From Spirosoma aureum (GTDB lineage Bacteria; Bacteroidota; Bacteroidia; Cytophagales; Spirosomataceae), in NCBI RefSeq assembly GCF_011604685.1, contig NZ_CP050063.1, positions 952,501 through 1,016,500 on the forward strand: a DNA stretch of 64,000 bases, in the 5' to 3' direction. Below are positions 1-7,581 of the stretch, in pieces. Numbering within the stretch: position 1 is the stretch's first letter; each line of letters opens with the position of its first letter. Both the position numbers and the translations under genes were made by a program. Below the pieces are notes generated by a model that did not search any database, was not told where the DNA came from, and saw nothing but the letters and a program-made list of their open reading frames with translations.

Positions 1-610
1 CATCGGTGAATAACTCCTTCGCCTGCTCGATAACGGCCTCTTCCTGTCCGGCTATTGGCGCTGGCAAATACGCCACATCGAATAGAAAAGGGACAAATGG
101 AGCGGTAAACGCACTTCTTCCGCCAACAGCCATCGCACCAAATGTATCACCGTGATACGCCCCCTCCAGTGCAACCACTTTAAATCGCGGCAGACCGAGA
201 TTATGCCAGTACTGGAATGCCATTTTCAACGCCACTTCGACGGCTGTCGATCCATTGTCAGAGTAAAAAACTTTTGACTGATTTAGTGGTAAGATCTTGA
301 GCAGCCGCTCGGCCAGCTCGACGGCAGGCTGATGCGTAAAACCCGCAAAAATGACGTGTTCCAGCACCTGTAACTGTTCTGAAACCCGCTGGGCAATGTA
401 GGGGTGTGCGTGGCCATGCAGATTTACCCACCACGACGCAATCATATCGAGGTATTCGCGACCGTCGGCGTCGTAGAGCACCGAGCCGTTTGCCCGCACA
501 ATCGGGATTGGTAACGGTGCCGTTTGCATTTGTGTGAATGGATGCCAGATCACAGCTTTATCGCGCTCCGATAAGCTCTGTAAACTGGTTGGCGTAGTGT
601 CGGATAACAT
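1..610 (-). CDS. bioA: Adenosylmethionine-8-amino-7-oxononanoate aminotransferase, N-terminal part
   Basis: PLP-dependent class III aminotransferase of biotin synthesis that converts KAPA to DAPA using S-adenosylmethionine as amino donor. About 203 N-terminal residues are visible; the gene continues past the left edge. Family signatures read on the minus strand include IWHPFTQM near the N-terminus, the MIASWWVNLHGH stretch, a FYSDNGSTAVEVALKM PLP-phosphate-binding segment and ALEGAYHGDTFGAM. I chose the ATG at 610-608 because the reading frame stays open from there and gives a normal short tail before WHPFTQM; this start lies inside the 3' end of bioD, giving a 53-bp overlap and implying coupled translation. 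The PLP lysine lies outside the window. Identification is confident. Confidence 0.93.
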   Translation of the reverse strand, partial: MLSDTTPTSLQSLSERDKAVIWHPFTQMQTAPLPIPIVRANGSVLYDADGREYLDMIASWWVNLHGHAHPYIAQRVSEQLQVLEHVIFAGFTHQPAVELAERLLKILPLNQSKVFYSDNGSTAVEVALKMAFQYWHNLGLPRFKVVALEGAYHGDTFGAMAVGGRSAFTAPFVPFLFDVAYLPAPIAGQEEAVIEQAKELFTD

Positions 611-1199
611 CCTTGGTAAGACTAGTTTCCTGTCCGATTCGGCCCAGACAGGGAATGGTTGTATAAGTCAGAATAAACGATTCGGAGGTGGTAACGGTTG
701 GCCCGTTAAAGACGATTCCTGCAATTGGAATATTTCGGCTACGGCAGCACTCGATCGACAGTAATGTATGATTTATACTGCCCAGATAGTTGCGGGAAAC
801 CAGTATAATTGGCAGCCCAAGCCGCTGAACCAGATCAATGTTCAGCTCATGTTCGTTGAGTGGAACCATTAACCCGCCTGCCAATTCGACCACCAGCGCG
901 TTGCTGGTCCGCGGTAACGTAATCGCGTTTAAATCGATGTGAACACCGTCCAGGTCGGCAGCTGCATGTGGTGAAAGCGGTTGCGAGAGCCGGTATGCTT
1001 CCGGATGAAACTGCGTTGTCGGGTTACTAATTAGTTGGCGAACAGTTTCTGTATCCGAATCGTCTGCGGCTCCTGATTGAACGGGTTTCCAGTAGTCGGC
1101 TTGCAAGGCTTCAACCAATATGGCTGAGACAACCGTTTTCCCGATTTCGGTACCGATACCAGCAATGATAAACTGAGCGGGTAATTGGGCTGAAATCAT
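558..1199 (-). CDS. bioD: Dethiobiotin synthetase
   Basis: ATP-dependent carboxylase that closes the ureido ring on DAPA to give dethiobiotin in the cytoplasm. The P-loop is seen at residues 14-22 (GIGTEIGKT), directly after the first beta strand, as is usual in this family. At 213 residues it has the normal length. Its ATG overlaps the stop of bioF by 4 bp (ATGA) and its 3' end overlaps bioA by 53 bp, so the three genes form one tightly packed operon transcribed bioF-bioD-bioA. Nothing in the sequence looks damaged. Confidence 0.93.
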   Translation of the reverse strand: MISAQLPAQFIIAGIGTEIGKTVVSAILVEALQADYWKPVQSGAADDSDTETVRQLISNPTTQFHPEAYRLSQPLSPHAAADLDGVHIDLNAITLPRTSNALVVELAGGLMVPLNEHELNIDLVQRLGLPIILVSRNYLGSINHTLLSIECCRSRNIPIAGIVFNGPTVTTSESFILTYTTIPCLGRIGQETSLTKDVIRHYANQFTELIGAR

Positions 1200-2374
1200 A
1201 GATGTACTGCGTTGGTGAGAGCCGACTGAAAGACCGAAATTAATTGATCGATCTCTTTGGTCGAGTTAAATAGATGAATACAAATTCGCAATCGCTCCTG
1301 TCCGACAGGCACTGTCGGACTCAGAATGGCTCGTACGTCGAACCCTGCCCGTTGCGCTTCGCTGGCAATATGTCGCGCATGGTCATTACCCGGCACAATC
1401 AGACCTTGTATTGGTGACGAACTACGGGTCCAGGTAGTTCCGGGTAATTGACTGGCTACACGTTGATGAAAATAACGAATTCGCTCATGTAGGCTTTTTC
1501 GGGCGTTTGCTGAAAGTTGGACAAGTTGATGGGCGCAACGGATAGCCAGTAGACTATGCGGTGGAAGCGCAGTTGTATAAATAAACGGCCGGGCAAAATT
1601 GATCAGGTAATCGCGCAGAACGGAAGATCCAACAACGGCTGCACCATGAACGCCCAATGCCTTCCCGAACGTATGCACACGAGCCAGTACCCGATCTGCC
1701 AGACCCAACGCCACCACTATACCTTCGCCATTGGGGCCGTAAACGCCGGTTGCATGGGCTTCGTCGACGATCAGAGCCGCACCATATTGCTCACACAGCG
1801 CAACGATTTCAGCTAATGGAGCCAAATCGCCATCCATTGAATAAACCGATTCTACAGCTACAAAAACCTGACCCGACTGACCTGACCTGGTTGTTTGCTG
1901 AAGTTTTGACTCAAGATCGTTGAGGTCGTTATGGAGGAAACGATGGCGAGTCGCGTAGCTGAGTCTTGCCCCGTCGATCATGCTGGCATGGACAAGTTCG
2001 TCTGTCAGTAGCGTATCATTCGCTTGTGGCAAAGAGGCAAGAAGTCCCAGATTGGCATCGTAACCCGAGTTGAAAATCAGCGCAGATTCGGTCTGATAAA
2101 AAGAGGCCAGTTTATCTTCAACAGCAGCGGCCAGGTGCGTTTGACCTGCCAGCAACCGAGAGCCGGTTGCACCCGTTCGCGCATCGGAAGCGCTGGCGTC
2201 TGCTTGCTGAATGGCTTGTTTCAAATCGGCTGATCGGGCGAATCCGAGGTAGTCATTCGAGCAAAAATCGATCAGGTTATCAGCCGTGTGGAGTTGACGC
2301 AACAAGCCATTTTGCTGCCGGATCGCCAGCCGTTCGGAGAGTGTATTTATAATGGTATGTGTCAGTTCAGACAT
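1196..2374 (-). CDS. bioF: 8-amino-7-oxononanoate synthase (KAPA synthase)
   Basis: PLP enzyme that condenses pimeloyl-ACP with L-alanine, the first ring-building step of biotin synthesis. The 392-residue protein has the alpha-oxoamine synthase pattern: FCSNDYLGFA (37-46), a TGATGSRLLAG glycine-rich segment near residue 70, VDEAHATGVYG (203-213) and the PLP lysine K238 in HTFGKALGVHG. Related KBL-type synthases share this fold, but the adjoining bioD and bioA settle the role. It is the first gene of the operon, and a TAnnTTTG box ends only 5 nt before its ATG, so the transcript may be leaderless. The biotin made here would serve AccB, encoded at 25.8-26.3 kb. Confidence 0.94.
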   Translation of the reverse strand: MSELTHTIINTLSERLAIRQQNGLLRQLHTADNLIDFCSNDYLGFARSADLKQAIQQADASASDARTGATGSRLLAGQTHLAAAVEDKLASFYQTESALIFNSGYDANLGLLASLPQANDTLLTDELVHASMIDGARLSYATRHRFLHNDLNDLESKLQQTTRSGQSGQVFVAVESVYSMDGDLAPLAEIVALCEQYGAALIVDEAHATGVYGPNGEGIVVALGLADRVLARVHTFGKALGVHGAAVVGSSVLRDYLINFARPFIYTTALPPHSLLAIRCAHQLVQLSANARKSLHERIRYFHQRVASQLPGTTWTRSSSPIQGLIVPGNDHARHIASEAQRAGFDVRAILSPTVPVGQERLRICIHLFNSTKEIDQLISVFQSALTNAVHL

Positions 2375-2379
2375 GACCG

Positions 2380-2387
2380 CAAAGGTA
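2380..2387 (-). promoter_or_regulatory. Bacteroidota -7 promoter box before bioF
   Basis: TACCTTTG on the minus strand, matching the TAnnTTTG -7 consensus of Bacteroidota sigma factors. The box ends 5 nt upstream of the bioF ATG. I see no good TTG at the -33 spacing. The 13-mer TACCTTTGCGGTC at this site recurs exactly in front of yceD (30082-30089). Confidence 0.6.
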
Positions 2388-2556
2388 AAGTGGGCTGGTC
2401 ATACGATTGATTGTAAAATCGTAATATTCTGGAAATGTGAATAAAGTAATAGTTATCCACATTCTGTTTGTGGATAACTATTCTTAAATAGAATTATTTC
2501 GATAAAAAATAATTTAATGGCCTGACAGATGGACAAACCTTTATGCTAAATGATTG

Positions 2557-3603
2557 TTACTCAGTGATTTTAAGAACAAGCTTACCGAATTGTTTTCCTT
2601 CGGTCATTTTACGCATTGCCTGTTCAGTATCGGCTAACGAAAATACGTTATCGATTACTGGAACGAGTTGTTTTTCAGCAACAAATGAGATCATGTCGGC
2701 AAATTCATGTTCTGTACCCATCGTCGAACCAAAGATGCTTAGTTGTTTAAAAAAAACTTTTGCTGGTACAACATCCATGATATTCCCGGTTGTCCCCCCG
2801 TAGAACGCAATGCGTCCGCCCGGCGCAGCCACATCCACGAGTCGGGCAAATCCCGGCCCGCCGGAACTGTCGATAATCACGTCAAAATAGCCCCGGTTTA
2901 TGCCGCTCTGCGGACCTTCGCCGGTTTGAGCCATGAGTGTTTTAGCCCAATTGGCCTCCCGATAGTTTACCCCTCCTTTAGCTCCCAGTTTTTTTGCCCG
3001 TTCCAGTTTCTCATCGGAGCCTGATGTTACCCAAACTTCGGCACCGGCTGCCACTGCGAACTGTAAAGCGAACAGTGCCGCACCGCCACCAATACCTGTG
3101 ACCAGTACTTTTTCGGGCGTGTTGCTACCAGTTGCATGCAATCCGGCGCGGGTCATGAGTGTACGCCAGGTGGTTAGGCCCACGAGAGGAAGCGCAGCCG
3201 CCTGCTCGAATGATAGATGTGCGGGCTTATGATGAATGTATTTGGCGTCGACAACCACGTATTCGGCAAACGTACCGTTGTCGGGCATTCCCAGAATACG
3301 AAAATCCGGCCCATAGAATTTCGGGTTTGGACCCCAGTTGTGTCCACAATTGATGATAACTGCCTGACCACGCCAGACGCGGTCAACACCTTCGCCAACC
3401 TCAACCACGACACCGGCGCCATCGGAACCCAGAATGGCGGGCAATTTAATGGCAGGATACAAGCCTTCCTGAATAAATACATCACGGTGATTGAGTGCCG
3501 CAGCTTTGAGTTGAATAAGGACCTGGCCTGGCCCGGCGGTAGGTGTTGGCATATCAACATACTGGATGGGCTGGTGTATGCCGGGGAGATAAATCGCTTT
3601 CAT
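2557..3603 (-). CDS. Zinc-binding-type alcohol dehydrogenase / quinone oxidoreductase family protein (MDR)
   Basis: Medium-chain dehydrogenase/reductase of 348 residues, likely NAD(P)H-dependent and cytosolic. The N-terminal GroES-like half has ALNHRDVFIQEG and LGSDGAGVV; the Rossmann half has the dinucleotide loop VTGIGGGAALFALQFA. The four-cysteine structural zinc lobe of classical alcohol dehydrogenases is missing, which favours the YhdH/quinone reductase side of the family. The substrate cannot be named. It stands alone between the biotin operon and a divergent GNAT gene. Start at the ATG giving MKAIYLPG, the usual N-terminus of this family. Confidence 0.85.
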   Translation of the reverse strand: MKAIYLPGIHQPIQYVDMPTPTAGPGQVLIQLKAAALNHRDVFIQEGLYPAIKLPAILGSDGAGVVVEVGEGVDRVWRGQAVIINCGHNWGPNPKFYGPDFRILGMPDNGTFAEYVVVDAKYIHHKPAHLSFEQAAALPLVGLTTWRTLMTRAGLHATGSNTPEKVLVTGIGGGAALFALQFAVAAGAEVWVTSGSDEKLERAKKLGAKGGVNYREANWAKTLMAQTGEGPQSGINRGYFDVIIDSSGGPGFARLVDVAAPGGRIAFYGGTTGNIMDVVPAKVFFKQLSIFGSTMGTEHEFADMISFVAEKQLVPVIDNVFSLADTEQAMRKMTEGKQFGKLVLKITE

Positions 3604-3660
3604 GAGTCAAAGAGTGATTGCGTGATGAATGACTAACGTAATTCGGCCTGTCTTGCTCTT

Positions 3661-3668
3661 TATATTTG
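3661..3668 (+). promoter_or_regulatory. Probable -7 promoter box before the GNAT gene
   Basis: TATATTTG fits TAnnTTTG and ends 22 nt before the ATG at 3691. No convincing -33 TTG was found at 19-21 nt upstream, so the call rests on the -7 box and its position. Confidence 0.45.
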
Positions 3669-3690
3669 CTCAATTAATTCTGACTTAGTA

Positions 3691-4212
3691 ATGATCACCT
3701 ATAGGGAAGCTACTGTTGATGATGCAGAGCAGATAGCCAGACTACATAGCCTTAGCTGGCAGCAAAACTACGCAGGTATCTGGAGCGATGAATTTCTGAA
3801 TGGTAATGTACTTGAAAATAGGCGACAGGTTTGGCTGGAACGACTGGGTCAACCGGCAGTTAATCAAAATGTTATCGTTGCTGAGTCAGAGGGGGTAATC
3901 TGCGGCTTTGCCTGTGCCTACGCCAACAACGACCCCCATTGGGGAACGCTACTTGATAATCTGCATGTTCGTAGGGAGCAGAAAGGACAGGGAATCGGTA
4001 CAGCACTCATCAAATTGGCGGCTCGTTGGGCATACGACAAAAAACCTGATTCAGGCTTCTATTTATGGGTATTGCCCCAAAATACAAGTGCCCGAAAGTT
4101 CTATCAGAACTTAGGCGCAATAAACCACGAGCTGGTAACGCATGCCAGCCCGGACGGAGGATTTTCGGATGCTTATCGGTACGTATGGGCTGATGTGAAC
4201 CAATTAATTTGA
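3691..4212 (+). CDS. GNAT family N-acetyltransferase
   Basis: A 173-residue Gcn5-related acetyltransferase that transfers an acetyl group from acetyl-CoA; the acceptor is unknown. The N-terminal ITYREATVDDAEQIARLH is the usual beta1-alpha1 segment. Motif A with the pyrophosphate-binding loop appears as LHVRREQKGQGIGTALI around residues 92-108 (QKGQGIG matches Q/RxxGxG/A), followed by the typical NTSARKFYQNLGA segment. Full length and undamaged. It lies 70 bp upstream of ybeY on the same strand, but this need not mean a shared function. Confidence 0.88.
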   Translation: MITYREATVDDAEQIARLHSLSWQQNYAGIWSDEFLNGNVLENRRQVWLERLGQPAVNQNVIVAESEGVICGFACAYANNDPHWGTLLDNLHVRREQKGQGIGTALIKLAARWAYDKKPDSGFYLWVLPQNTSARKFYQNLGAINHELVTHASPDGGFSDAYRYVWADVNQLI

Positions 4213-4281
4213 TACAGATGAGGTGCATAGTAATCGTTTTTACTGGTAAAGGCGCCCCTGATTTTAAACAGTACACTACAC

Positions 4282-4695
4282 ATGATTCGGTTTTTCAACG
4301 AAGACGTTACCTATAAACTCCCACAAAAGCAGGTCATTCGCCAGTGGCTTAAGCAACAGGCCGAGCGCGAAGGCTATGCTGTAGGTGATTTAAATTATAT
4401 TTTTTGCTCAGACGAGTACGTGCTTCAGGTCAATCGTGATTATCTCGAACACGACTATTACACGGATATTATCACCTTTGACCAGAGCGAAGAAGAAGGC
4501 AAAATTGAGGGTGATATTTTTATCAGCGTCGATCGGGTAGGCGATAATGCTACTCTGCTAGGTGTTCCGGCTGAGCAGGAAATGCGTCGGGTTCTGGCCC
4601 ACGGCCTGCTCCATCTTTGTGGCTACGGTGATAAAACGGATGAGGAAGAAGCGCAGATGCGGGCAAAAGAGGAAGAGTGGCTACGCTATGCCTGA
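4282..4695 (+). CDS. ybeY: Endoribonuclease YbeY (16S rRNA maturation)
   Basis: Metal-dependent RNase used in 16S rRNA 3'-end maturation and ribosome quality control. The UPF0054 core is present: YLEHDYYTDIITF, EGDIFISVDRV, and the metal site in AHGLLHLCGYGDKTDEE. The first two histidines are H107 and H111; the position of the third ligand (H124 in E. coli) is occupied by D117. From memory, an Asp/Lys-rich sequence here is common in Bacteroidota YbeY, so this is likely lineage-specific rather than a loss of function. At 137 residues it is slightly short, as many family members are. Confidence 0.92.
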   Translation: MIRFFNEDVTYKLPQKQVIRQWLKQQAEREGYAVGDLNYIFCSDEYVLQVNRDYLEHDYYTDIITFDQSEEEGKIEGDIFISVDRVGDNATLLGVPAEQEMRRVLAHGLLHLCGYGDKTDEEEAQMRAKEEEWLRYA

Positions 4696-4729
4696 CAATT
4701 TATTCTCCGTTTTTTCGAATATACCTACT

Positions 4730-5662
4730 ATGCGTTTATTGACCTGCTTATTTTTCCTCCTGACCACTATTGCATCCGGTCAGAAACAGATCGCCATTAC
4801 GGTCGATGATTTACCGACGGTATCCAAATATGCCACTACCCCCGAAGCACAGCAACGGCTGACCCAAAAGTTGCTCACTCACTTCTCGACCTTTCAGGTG
4901 CCCGCCATTGGTTTTGTTATTAGTGGTTTTCTGCGGACCAATGGCCAGCCAGATTCCCTCAACGTTGCGCTCATAACCATGTGGCTGGATGCGGGCCTGG
5001 AACTCGGAAATCATACATTCGCTCATAAAGATTACAATCTCGTTTCGTTTGACGAGCTTAAAGCTGACGTGATTGGTGGTGAGCAGGTTGTGAAAGGCCT
5101 GGTTCAAAAACGCGGCAAATCGTTCCGTTATTTCAGGCATCCCTATTTGCGCAGGGGCGATACGCCCGCTAAGAAAGACTCACTTGAAGCGTTTTTGCGC
5201 CAGCGCGGATACCGGGAAGCGCCCGTTACCATCGATAATTCGGATTGGTTATTTTCGCGTGCCTACGACCATGCACTGATACTGAATGATACGGTGCTGG
5301 CGGCTAATGTTGGTAAACGCTATGTCGAGTATATGGGCAATTGCATCGCCTATTACGAAGCGCAAAGTGATTCGCTTTTTGGACGGCCGATTGCTCAAAC
5401 AATACTCCTTCATGCCAACACCATCAATGCCGATTATCTGGATGATTTACTGACTGTACTCAAACAGCGCGGCTATTCATTTGTATCGCTGGATAAAGCC
5501 CTGACGGACGAAGCCTATCAGACGGTCGATCGGTTTAGCGGGAAGGGCGGCATTTCGTGGCTGCACCGCTGGGCGCTGACAAAGGGCAAAAAAGGCTCTT
5601 TTTTCAAAGGAGAACCCGAAGTGCCCGCGATGATTGATGAACTGGCGAACCGGAAACTGTGA
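4730..5662 (+). CDS. Secreted polysaccharide deacetylase family protein
   Basis: NodB-homology deacetylase (CE4 fold), probably exported. From the ATG at 4730 the protein begins with a signal peptide (MRLLTCLFFLLTTIASGQ) and has about 310 residues. The CE4 motifs follow: ITVDDLP (motif 1, metal and base Asp), the HTFAH metal-binding pair (motif 2), and RYFRHPYLRRGDTP (motif 3). Longer in-frame starts at 4562 and 4688 exist but would place a non-hydrophobic tail before the signal peptide and overlap ybeY, so I reject them. Substrate unknown; peptidoglycan or exopolysaccharide are plausible. Confidence 0.82.
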   Translation: MRLLTCLFFLLTTIASGQKQIAITVDDLPTVSKYATTPEAQQRLTQKLLTHFSTFQVPAIGFVISGFLRTNGQPDSLNVALITMWLDAGLELGNHTFAHKDYNLVSFDELKADVIGGEQVVKGLVQKRGKSFRYFRHPYLRRGDTPAKKDSLEAFLRQRGYREAPVTIDNSDWLFSRAYDHALILNDTVLAANVGKRYVEYMGNCIAYYEAQSDSLFGRPIAQTILLHANTINADYLDDLLTVLKQRGYSFVSLDKALTDEAYQTVDRFSGKGGISWLHRWALTKGKKGSFFKGEPEVPAMIDELANRKL

Positions 5663-5664
5663 GA

Positions 5665-6441
5665 TTATCCAGCGGTCAATCCGCCATCCATCTGAAGAGC
5701 CTGGCCGGTATAAAGAGCGTTTTCTTCGGCGCAGAGCCATAAAATGGCCTGGGCGATTTCTTCCGGTTTACCTAAACGTCCAATTGGAATAACACGGCGC
5801 ATCCGTTCTTCCATGATGGGCGCTGCCAGGATAAGCTCGTCAACCAGCGCCGAATGCGTGTAGACCGGGCAAACGGCATTGATCCGAATATTTTTTTTCG
5901 CATATTCCAGAGCAGCGGTTTTTGTCAGGCCTATAACAGCATGCTTCGATGCACTATAGGGTGCGCCCATCGCCATGCCCCGGACGCCCGCAATACTGGA
6001 TACATTAACAATTTTTCCCCGATCAGAATGGTCATTTTCTGGTTGGTTCAGCATCTGCCTGATTTGCGCCTGCATGCCATAGAAAACACCGCCGACGTTA
6101 ACGGCCATAATTTGGTTAAAATCGTCGGAAGTTTGGTCAAGAAGCCGGGCAAATCGTCCGCCAATACCTGCATTGTTAATGCCAATGTCTAGCCGTCCAT
6201 ATACCTTGACCGTTTGCTGAATGGCCGCTTCAATTTGAGCCGGATCGGCAACATTACAGGTTATAAAAAGCGCATCGACGCCGGTTTCCCTGATAAGCTG
6301 AACTGTTTCGTGGCCGTTGGTTTCGTTGATGTCTGCTACTATAACCTGCGCTCCGGCCTTTGCAAATGCCAGCGCTGTTGCCCGGCCAATGCCTGAACCT
6401 GCACCCGTGATAAATGCTACCTGATTGACAAAATTTGACAT
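5665..6441 (-). CDS. SDR family oxidoreductase
   Basis: Classical short-chain dehydrogenase of 258 residues. Visible are the cofactor loop TGAGSGIG near residues 13-20, the ADI segment after beta2 (NAD preference is likely), NNAG, the catalytic Ser in VSSIAG, the YSASK Tyr-Lys pair and a C-terminal GQALQMDGGLTAG. This matches the 3-oxoacyl-ACP reductase/glucose dehydrogenase-like group, but substrate assignment from sequence is not possible. Convergent with the upstream deacetylase (2 bp apart) and divergent from the CPBP gene. Confidence 0.88.
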   Translation of the reverse strand: MSNFVNQVAFITGAGSGIGRATALAFAKAGAQVIVADINETNGHETVQLIRETGVDALFITCNVADPAQIEAAIQQTVKVYGRLDIGINNAGIGGRFARLLDQTSDDFNQIMAVNVGGVFYGMQAQIRQMLNQPENDHSDRGKIVNVSSIAGVRGMAMGAPYSASKHAVIGLTKTAALEYAKKNIRINAVCPVYTHSALVDELILAAPIMEERMRRVIPIGRLGKPEEIAQAILWLCAEENALYTGQALQMDGGLTAG

Positions 6442-6537
6442 ATATTGCTGAGCTATGAAGTCGAAAGACGTGCCGAAAATAACCCTATTTTGCAGTCTAT
6501 TCGTAGATCATTCACTAATTCCTGCCATTCCTGCTCA

Positions 6538-7473
6538 GTGAAAACCCTCTGGCGCGATCTTCGTGATCATCTCCGCACCGACTTTCGGCCCGACCTCTAT
6601 CTGTCTATAGCACTTTGGGCCGCTTTACTATTGACCGTTAATTATTATGTTGATCTCGAAGATTCGTACATCGATACGTTTCAGGGTGATCCACGCTGGC
6701 CAGTGATGTACTTCGCCCTATATGCCACGACCTACTACGTTAGTGTCTGGCTCTGGGCCCATTTTCACCATCGCCCCGACATCTGGCGAAACCGCGAATT
6801 CTGGCTTCGAAGCGGCTGGGCACTCCTTTGTTATTCGGCTTACTCAGGATTTTATGCCCACAGCGAATGGAGTCGTCAGCTTTTCGACGGGCAGATTTAT
6901 GTTTTTGCGTATTACTGCCTGCATAACCTGCAATCGGCGCTCACGATTGTATTGCCGCTTTATGTGTTTTATAAACTCATAGATCCGTATCCGAGCAGCT
7001 TCTATGGCATGGCTCCGAAGCGAAAAGGGTTGATTCTGTACGCCATTCTGCTGGGATTGATGATACCGCTCATTACACTGGCGTCCTTTCAACCGGATTT
7101 TCTGGCATCGTATCCAACTTATCACGACACCAATGCCAACGAGTTTTTCGACGTGCCCGAATGGGTCACGGCTCTGGTTTATGAACTCTGCTATGGTTGG
7201 GATTTCGTTCCGACTGAACTGCTGTTCCGGGGATTTCTGGTCATCGGTATGAGTCGCGTATTGGGGCGCGGGGCCGTCTTGCCTATGATTGTCTGGTATT
7301 GTGCCATTCATTTTGGCCGACCGTTGGGGGAGGCAATTTCTTCCCTGTTTGGTGGTTATCTGTTGGGTGTTCTGGCGCTAAGTACCCGGAGTATTTGGGG
7401 TGGTTTGCTCATTCATATCGGCATCGCATGGGGCATGGAGATTGCCGCTTTTTTGCAGCGGGCGGGGAATTAA
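6538..7473 (+). CDS. CPBP family intramembrane glutamic-type endopeptidase
   Basis: Multi-pass inner-membrane protein with several hydrophobic helices (for example DLYLSIALWAALLLTVNYY and YAILLGLMIPLITLASF). Near the C-terminus are the CAAX-protease/bacteriocin-processing signatures: TELLFRG (related to EExxxR, with Thr in place of the first Glu), WYCAIHFGRP (FxxxH-like) and GGLLIHIGIAWGME. The natural substrate is not evident. The start is uncertain: the frame is open from a TTG at 6445, but that start is only 4 bp from the divergent SDR start, and the GTG at 6538 (MKTLWRDLRDHL) gives a more natural N-terminus. Confidence 0.75.
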   Translation: MKTLWRDLRDHLRTDFRPDLYLSIALWAALLLTVNYYVDLEDSYIDTFQGDPRWPVMYFALYATTYYVSVWLWAHFHHRPDIWRNREFWLRSGWALLCYSAYSGFYAHSEWSRQLFDGQIYVFAYYCLHNLQSALTIVLPLYVFYKLIDPYPSSFYGMAPKRKGLILYAILLGLMIPLITLASFQPDFLASYPTYHDTNANEFFDVPEWVTALVYELCYGWDFVPTELLFRGFLVIGMSRVLGRGAVLPMIVWYCAIHFGRPLGEAISSLFGGYLLGVLALSTRSIWGGLLIHIGIAWGMEIAAFLQRAGN

Positions 7474-7521
7474 TAGAAAAATTGTTCACGCATAATTTTG
7501 CCACTCTGTCATTCAGATGCA

Positions 7522-7557
7522 TTTATACCGTGAATTATCGATGATTCACGGTATAAA
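7522..7557. terminator. Hairpin between convergent genes
   Basis: A perfect 14-bp stem (7522-7535 with 7544-7557) with an 8-nt loop, placed between the stops of the CPBP gene and the SNF2 gene. It lacks a long T-run on either strand, so it is at best a weak intrinsic terminator or an mRNA 3'-end stabilising structure. Confidence 0.5.
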
Positions 7558-7581
7558 CGCATCCAATTTGCTATTTGAAAT

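Noticed and set aside
1556..2352. Several plus-strand frames of 60-90 codons inside bioF
   Set aside because: They lie antisense to a clear bioF with intact motifs and show no protein family features.
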